From contig CM121343.1 of assembly GCA_051530055.1 (NCBI GenBank), positions 6,200,001 to 6,264,000 of the forward strand: 64,000 nucleotides of DNA. The letters are read 5' to 3'. How positions within the stretch are numbered: position 1 is the first letter of the stretch; each line of letters starts with the position of its first letter. A model generated the notes under the pieces. It saw only the letters and a program-made list of their open reading frames with translations. It was not told the DNA's origin and made no database searches. The DNA comes from Neoechinorhynchus agilis (taxonomy: Eukaryota > Acanthocephala). Below, in pieces: positions 59,372-64,000 of the stretch. The translations under genes were made by a program, and so were the position numbers.

Positions 59372-60594
59372 ATGAAGCTCATTGTTCTAATTTTATTGTC
59401 AATATTTTCGGTCCTGCAAGTGAACTCGACTGTGAAATCGGTAATATCAACTCCGTCATCGCTTCACAGCAATTGCAAGCGAAAGCAAGTACGATTTCGA
59501 TTAATAATCGATCCTATTAATTCCAAAGCAAACGACAATATCATTAAACTGCTTAAAGAACTTCATAACAGAACCGATATGGAATTTTTGATTGCGCTTG
59601 CAGCAGTAACGCCAAACGTATGCTTGATGAATTCGCGATGGGGGATTTATAGAGAAAACGTAGATAATATAGAGCAACGAATAAGAAAAAGCATAGCTTA
59701 TTGTAAAGAAGAAGATAGGAAAATATCAGAAACGACTAAACTGAAAAAGAGCATAACTGAAAATTTAATGTTGGCAATATTCGATCTAAGCAGTTTATTT
59801 TTTAAGCATTATTCTTGAAGTTCATAAAATAGCCTGCCGTAAGCAAACGAGATTTTGTATCAAACTATGGACCTCAACAACTCGATCTACTCGCGATCAC
59901 AACCGAGCGAACTGAGAGCAATGCAAAAGTAATCGATGAACTCTATAAGTATCATAGTTGGTGTGCTAGAAACTTTTGGAATTTGTTGACGAAAAACAAT
60001 TCTCATTATGGTTTAGGACAAAGCGTTTGCTCGTCCTCTGTGTTGAATCAGAATTGTCAAACCGATCTTGATTGTGCTTCTAGTACTTTACAGTGTTCAA
60101 AAGGGCAATGCCAATGTGCTAATGGAACCAAAATGATAAGGCCACAGTGTAAACTGATAAGTGGATGTCTTGGCGTTAGTCCATGCACTGCTGGTGAATG
60201 TTGTTTCAACGGCGAATGTTATGATCCGTCTGACCCACGATGCGCTCTACGAAATTTGAGCTGCCTTGACCTTCCTTTATTTCCTTATGAAAGCAACTAT
60301 TCAATTGTTACTTCAACCACAACATTTGAGCCCCAACCTTCAGAAAAAAATAAACGTCGCAAGTATGTGTTGTATATTTGGATAATCTGCGGACTTCTTT
60401 TGCTTGTGATGGGTCTTGTAAGCGCCATAATCTATGGGTGTGTTAAACGGCAATCTAGCGATACAAGTGAACAGTATTATAGCGCGACATCCATCGAATC
60501 ATTCGACGAATCATGGCCAAGTCAAGAGGTTGAAAATGAAATCGTTAGAAGTTCTAAGAAACAGGCAATGATGATGACCGACATTAGCGAATAA
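59372..60594 (+). CDS. cysteine-rich single-pass membrane protein
   Basis: The ATG at 59372 gives a signal peptide (MKLIVLILLSIFSVLQVNS). A helical extracellular part of about 120 residues follows, then a junction near 59700-59835 that I read as an intron ending AAATAG; one alternative donor is GTAAAG at about 59703. The second part (PAVSKRDFVSNYGPQQLDLL) continues into a cysteine-rich segment with about 15 Cys (VCSSSVLNQNCQTDLDCASS, QCSKGQCQCANGTKM), resembling EB-type modules. Then comes a membrane span (YIWIICGLLLLVMGLVSAII) and an acidic cytoplasmic tail with YYSATSIESFDESW. It could be a receptor or adhesion protein; no named family is assigned. Confidence 0.65.
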
Positions 60595-61139
60595 GTGCCA
60601 GTGGAAATATCATTAAATATTGTCTTCTTTTTAACTACATTGGACTATAGTATGCAAAAAGATATAAGCTTAAAAGCGGTCTCAAAATACATGAAATGGA
60701 ATCTTCGGTAAAACGAAATTTGAAACTAAGCGGACGAATCAATCCTAGAGCAAAAGATAATTGTCGCTTGAAGGGATTTGTTTCGTTGAACCAATTCACC
60801 ATCGTATAAATATGCAGCAAAATATCCATTTTTTCGATTGTCCTCATTTTATTTCGGAGTTTTATTCCTTCTTCAGAGTCCTGAAAGCACGTGATCTACA
60901 TAGGTAGTCAGAATAGTTCAGTGAAGAAGTCAACTGGTCCACTTGGTTAAGCACGATAACGTGTCGAACGTTGACCGTCTCCTATGTACGATCACCTCAC
61001 TCATTCCCACTTTTCATCTCGTTCAAAATAGGAATCGCTATTGGTTTCCTTCTCTCTCGAGCGTCCGCTAGTCAATTCCGCTCGGCGTTGAAGTCTCTCA
61101 AGTTCCCGCGTTCACAACCTTAACCGCGGTCCTAAGATG
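60595..61139. other. non-coding stretch
   Basis: No supported gene between the membrane protein and the retroelement remnant. Confidence 0.4.
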
Positions 61140-61930
61140 AGTAAATCCTTACAGTCCTGCGCATCGCTGTATAGAATGCTTGCTTCATCATCCAAGGATG
61201 GTAAGAATCTCGATGCATGATTATGGCTTTCTTGCAAGGTTTACGGTACCATTCAAATGTGTCGTCTTCCTTAAATCACAAACTGGGGAAGTGGTCCGTC
61301 AGGATGCCCCTTGTCATTCATAGCCGCCCGGTTGTATCTATTGTATTGAGCCTTTGTTCCAATTCATCCACTTCAGATGTTTCCCTGTAGGACAGTAGCA
61401 CGTCGTCCACATACATGAGGTAAATCCGTTTTTCGGTAACTGGAGCAAGTCTGTTCCCCATAATCAAAACCTTCGAACTTGCCGATGGATCCTATTTCCA
61501 AATCTGAAGGGATTACATTTGAAGATCAAGCGTATGAGATATGTCTCTATATCTCAAAACCATGAAGGTTGAGCTCTCCTTTCGTCTCGGCAATCTTTTC
61601 TCCGTGACTCTTAGCGCAGTATCATTGTCCACGTTTGTGTATAAGGCGTCAAAATCGAATGACATTATTTGGCAGTTATTTAAATTCTCTCGTCAGGAAT
61701 GCAAGGATTCAGTCCGTTCCTTCCTCGCGTTTTAGATATGCCCTTGTCGTTTGGGGGAGTGGATTTAGAGTCATAGCTAACAGCTTTGAAACCCAATAAC
61801 CAGGACCGTTCACAACCTAATTGATCAGCCTGCACTTCATTAATGATCCAGTTGCCCCTTGGATGGAAATCCCTGGCGTCGTATTCGTTTTGATTATTGG
61901 GTACATTAAATATGAATGATATGCGCATGT
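61140..61930 (-). mobile_element. Penelope-like element remnant, reverse transcriptase region
   Basis: Minus-strand segments include an RT-type FDALYTNV, a YVDD catalytic box (near 61410) and, after it, FEWYRKPCKKAIIMHRDSYH followed by PW, the order seen in Penelope-like RTs. It is a broken fossil with several interruptions and no endonuclease part. The family call rests on motif order; the YVDD alone would not separate it from LTR elements. Confidence 0.6.
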
Positions 61931-62073
61931 CGCCGATTTTCCTCGACCCGAGGAGCGAACTACTTTCTTGGATTCATTCCCTTATAAATGTCCTGAAGGA
62001 GATAACGATCTTCGTGTCTTCACTACCGAGATCGAGAATCCTTTTAAATTAATAATTTTTTTCCCGTTTACAA

Positions 62074-62310
62074 ATGTATTCAATCAATCTTCATTTCTCG
62101 ACAATTAACACACTCACCACCTCCCGCCGACTTTCAACTTTTGTCCTTCCTCGACCGTCGCCATCACGCTGGCAGCATTGCCCCGTTGTACTGCTAGCGA
62201 GATATTTTGACGGAGGAATACGCCTGCTCTTGAGTCTCCGGTTGCTTCTCTCAATTTCTTCGAGATATCCTGGAGCAGAGAGAGTGCCGAGCTGCCGAGC
62301 GCTCCATAAA
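62074..62310 (-). repeat. dispersed repeat, retroelement-derived, copy 3
   Basis: Nearly identical to 2511-2745 and truncated at the right end. The close similarity of copies 1 and 3 suggests relatively recent spread compared with copy 2. Confidence 0.65.
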
Positions 62311-62813
62311 TCCTTTTGTTCCTTTTTTGCCTCCTAAGAATTCACGCTTTATGGCGCAGCGATGGAGAATATCAAGTTTCTGTCGATCCCATTGCCATAA
62401 TAAGCGTCGTGGGGCGTTCTTGACCTTGGCACAATGGGTGTCGCTTTGACAATCAGGGTTTTCCAGAAAATATTTGTACTCAATTTGTTGTTGAATTTGT
62501 CAAAAGACTAATACACCTTTCATGCAAAAATTCACTCCGTAAAATTCATAGTTCTCGGTCTAAAACCATGATTCAAGCAAGTAAATGCAGAGACACGACA
62601 CTCATCTCGTATTACTAAGGCGAATTTAAACGTTTCTCTGCCGTTGTGCTCTTACATCAGCTCCCGGAGTTTAAACTCAAAACGGCTAGTGCTCCGAAGA
62701 AATCATCGACCACTGCACCCTCTTCTTCTTCATTTAAATATTCTTTAGTCAGGTATCGGTTTATAAGCAAGCTTAAATGAGAACTGCATTCGTTAAGAAA
62801 CAAAGAAGACAAA
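62311..62813. other. upstream region of the SLC7 gene
   Basis: No supported gene or clear motif. Confidence 0.4.
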
Positions 62814-64000
62814 ATGGACAAGTTGACGATCGAAATCAGTGATGGAGAAAAAAATAACTCACCAAACAGTGAAAAGATTGTCCTTAAAAAGGAACTTGGA
62901 CTCATGCAGGGTGTGTCCGTTATTGTCAGCTCAATGATAGGCAGCGGAATCTTCATAACACCCGGTCAAGTTCTCAAACTCTGCGGTTCAATTCCGGTTG
63001 CAATCATTGTTTGGTTAATTTCTGGATTATTGGCTATCTGTGGTGCACTCATGTATGCTGAATTGGGTGCAATGATGCCAAAAGGTGGCGGCGATTATGA
63101 ATATCTTTTGAGAATATTTGGATCACCAATGGCGTTTATGTTCTCGTGGACGAGAATTGTACTCGCGGCACCTTCATCATTGGCGGCCGGGGCACTTGCC
63201 TTTGGAAATTATCTCCTTCTCGCAATATTCCCTTGTTCGATCCCGGATCCACCAAGATATCTATTGGCGGTTCTTGCTTTGATGGTATTCACTTATTTGA
63301 ACTGTAGAAGCGTCAAATGGGCTTCAAGAATACAAGTCGTATTCGCATCAGGAAAAGGCATAGCATTGGTGGGAATTTTAATTGCTGGGATTTATGCATT
63401 CGCTATTGGTGGCGGAAAATATTATCAAGATGGATTCAAAGGAACTTCAACTAAGCCATTGGATATAATTCTCTCTTTCTACAGTGCCATATTTGCCTAT
63501 ACTGGATGGTTTGTATTCCTTTATTTAAAACTCTTTCTATAAGCATACAAATGTAGGAACTTTTTGAATTTCGTTGTTGAAGAATTAAAGGAACCGGAAA
63601 AGTCAGTGTGTGGTTGCAATTTTCTTCGTGACTTTATTCTCCTTTAGGAATCTCCCTCGGTCAATTTTTATCGGACTCGGCACAGTAACTGGGCTTTACT
63701 TTTTGTTTTCCCATTAAGGCGAAACTAAACAATGAGAGAACAATAAATATGTTTTAACGAACGTTGCCTACTTTGCTATGATCCCGATTGAACAAGCCGT
63801 GGCATCACCAGCACTTGCGGTTGTGAGTATTAATGATTTATTGGCAGAAGAAATCTTCTCAAAAGACTGCGTTAGGAGCACTCTATGAACCCCTTGGAAC
63901 GGTGATGTCGATTCTTGTATCATTATCCGTCTTTGGATATCTCAATAGTGCTCTATTTGCCTCCACGAGGTTGAATTGAAGTTGTAAACATTTTTAAAAT
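62814..64000 (+). CDS. SLC7-family amino-acid transporter (LAT type), partial
   Basis: Amino-acid exchanger of the light-chain type that pairs with an SLC3 heavy chain. The ATG at 62814 gives a polar N-terminus, then LKKELGLMQGVSVIVSSMIG and GSGIFITPGQVL (TM1 substrate motif), GALMYAELGAMMPKGGGDYE (conserved loop) and further membrane segments. Later exons, joined by introns of about 40-70 nt, give WNFLNFVVEELKEPEK, then NLPRSIFIGLGTVTGLYF, VLTNVAYFAMIPIEQAVASP and, after GTGAGT...AAAAG (43 nt), TALGALYEPLGTVMSILVSL and FGYLNSALFASTR. A donor GTTGAATTG follows and the gene leaves the window. One junction, near 63700-63745, is unresolved. About 370 residues of an expected 480-520 are present. 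Confidence 0.92.

Noticed and set aside
61400-61440. YVDD box taken as a sign of an LTR retroelement
   Set aside because: The surrounding motif order (FDALYTNV before, WYRKP and SYHPW after) fits Penelope-like RT better, and no LTRs, protease or integrase region was seen.

Overview
The window looks like nuclear DNA of a small-genome invertebrate animal. It carries intron-containing metazoan genes: chitin synthase, a Shaw-type (Kv3) potassium channel, muscle-type myosin heavy chain, epsin, the cohesin subunit SMC3, a MAP2K4-like kinase, an ACTL6/BAF53-like actin-related protein and an SLC7 amino-acid transporter. Most introns I could place are 37-60 nt with GT-AG ends, the sequence is AT-rich, and genes lie on both strands without operon-like order. 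I cannot name the species.

Layout. 1-4.9 kb: a possible exon at the left edge, one dubious small secreted ORF, repeat copies and a long hairpin. 4.9-7.0 kb: a WD40-type gene (+). 8.0-8.4 kb: two adjacent hairpins. 8.9-13.0 kb: chitin synthase (+). 13.3-19.2 kb: a graveyard of retroelement pieces (a Penelope-like endonuclease remnant and at least three LINE copies). 19.3-20.6 kb: ACTL6-like gene (-). 20.8-24.6 kb: a cluster of fold-back elements and a LINE tail. 26.2-27.7 kb: Kv channel (-). 28-31.5 kb: poorly resolved, possibly small genes. 32.0-33.4 kb: MAP2K4-like kinase (-). 33.8-35.0 kb: five-copy tandem repeat. 36.5-43.6 kb: myosin heavy chain (+). 44.3-50.2 kb: SH3 protein (+) whose 3.4-kb last intron holds a tandem array of fold-back units. 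51.3-53.1 kb: epsin (-), divergent from SMC3 (+, 53.5-58.5 kb). 59.4-60.6 kb: cysteine-rich membrane protein (+). 61.1-62.3 kb: Penelope-like RT remnant and a repeat copy. 62.8 kb to the end: SLC7 transporter (+), cut by the window.

The most unusual theme is the density of fold-back (hairpin, MITE-like) elements, several sitting in introns. Two are of special interest. A 48-nt inverted-repeat insert flanked by TA in the chitin synthase coding sequence has no usable GT-AG ends, yet its exact removal with one TA restores the conserved family reading frame. A 740-bp insert in SMC3, also TA-flanked with terminal inverted repeats, carries a possible GT and AG inside its own repeats. Three hairpins share an identical 17-nt loop sequence, and most stems contain a CGAAATAT-type core. 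Together these suggest a lineage in which hairpin transposons become introns, as reported for the larvacean Fritillaria. That comparison is inference.

The host genes are otherwise unrelated housekeeping, muscle, neuronal and cuticle functions. Exon boundaries given are from reading conserved motifs and splice dinucleotides by eye; some junctions are unresolved and are flagged.
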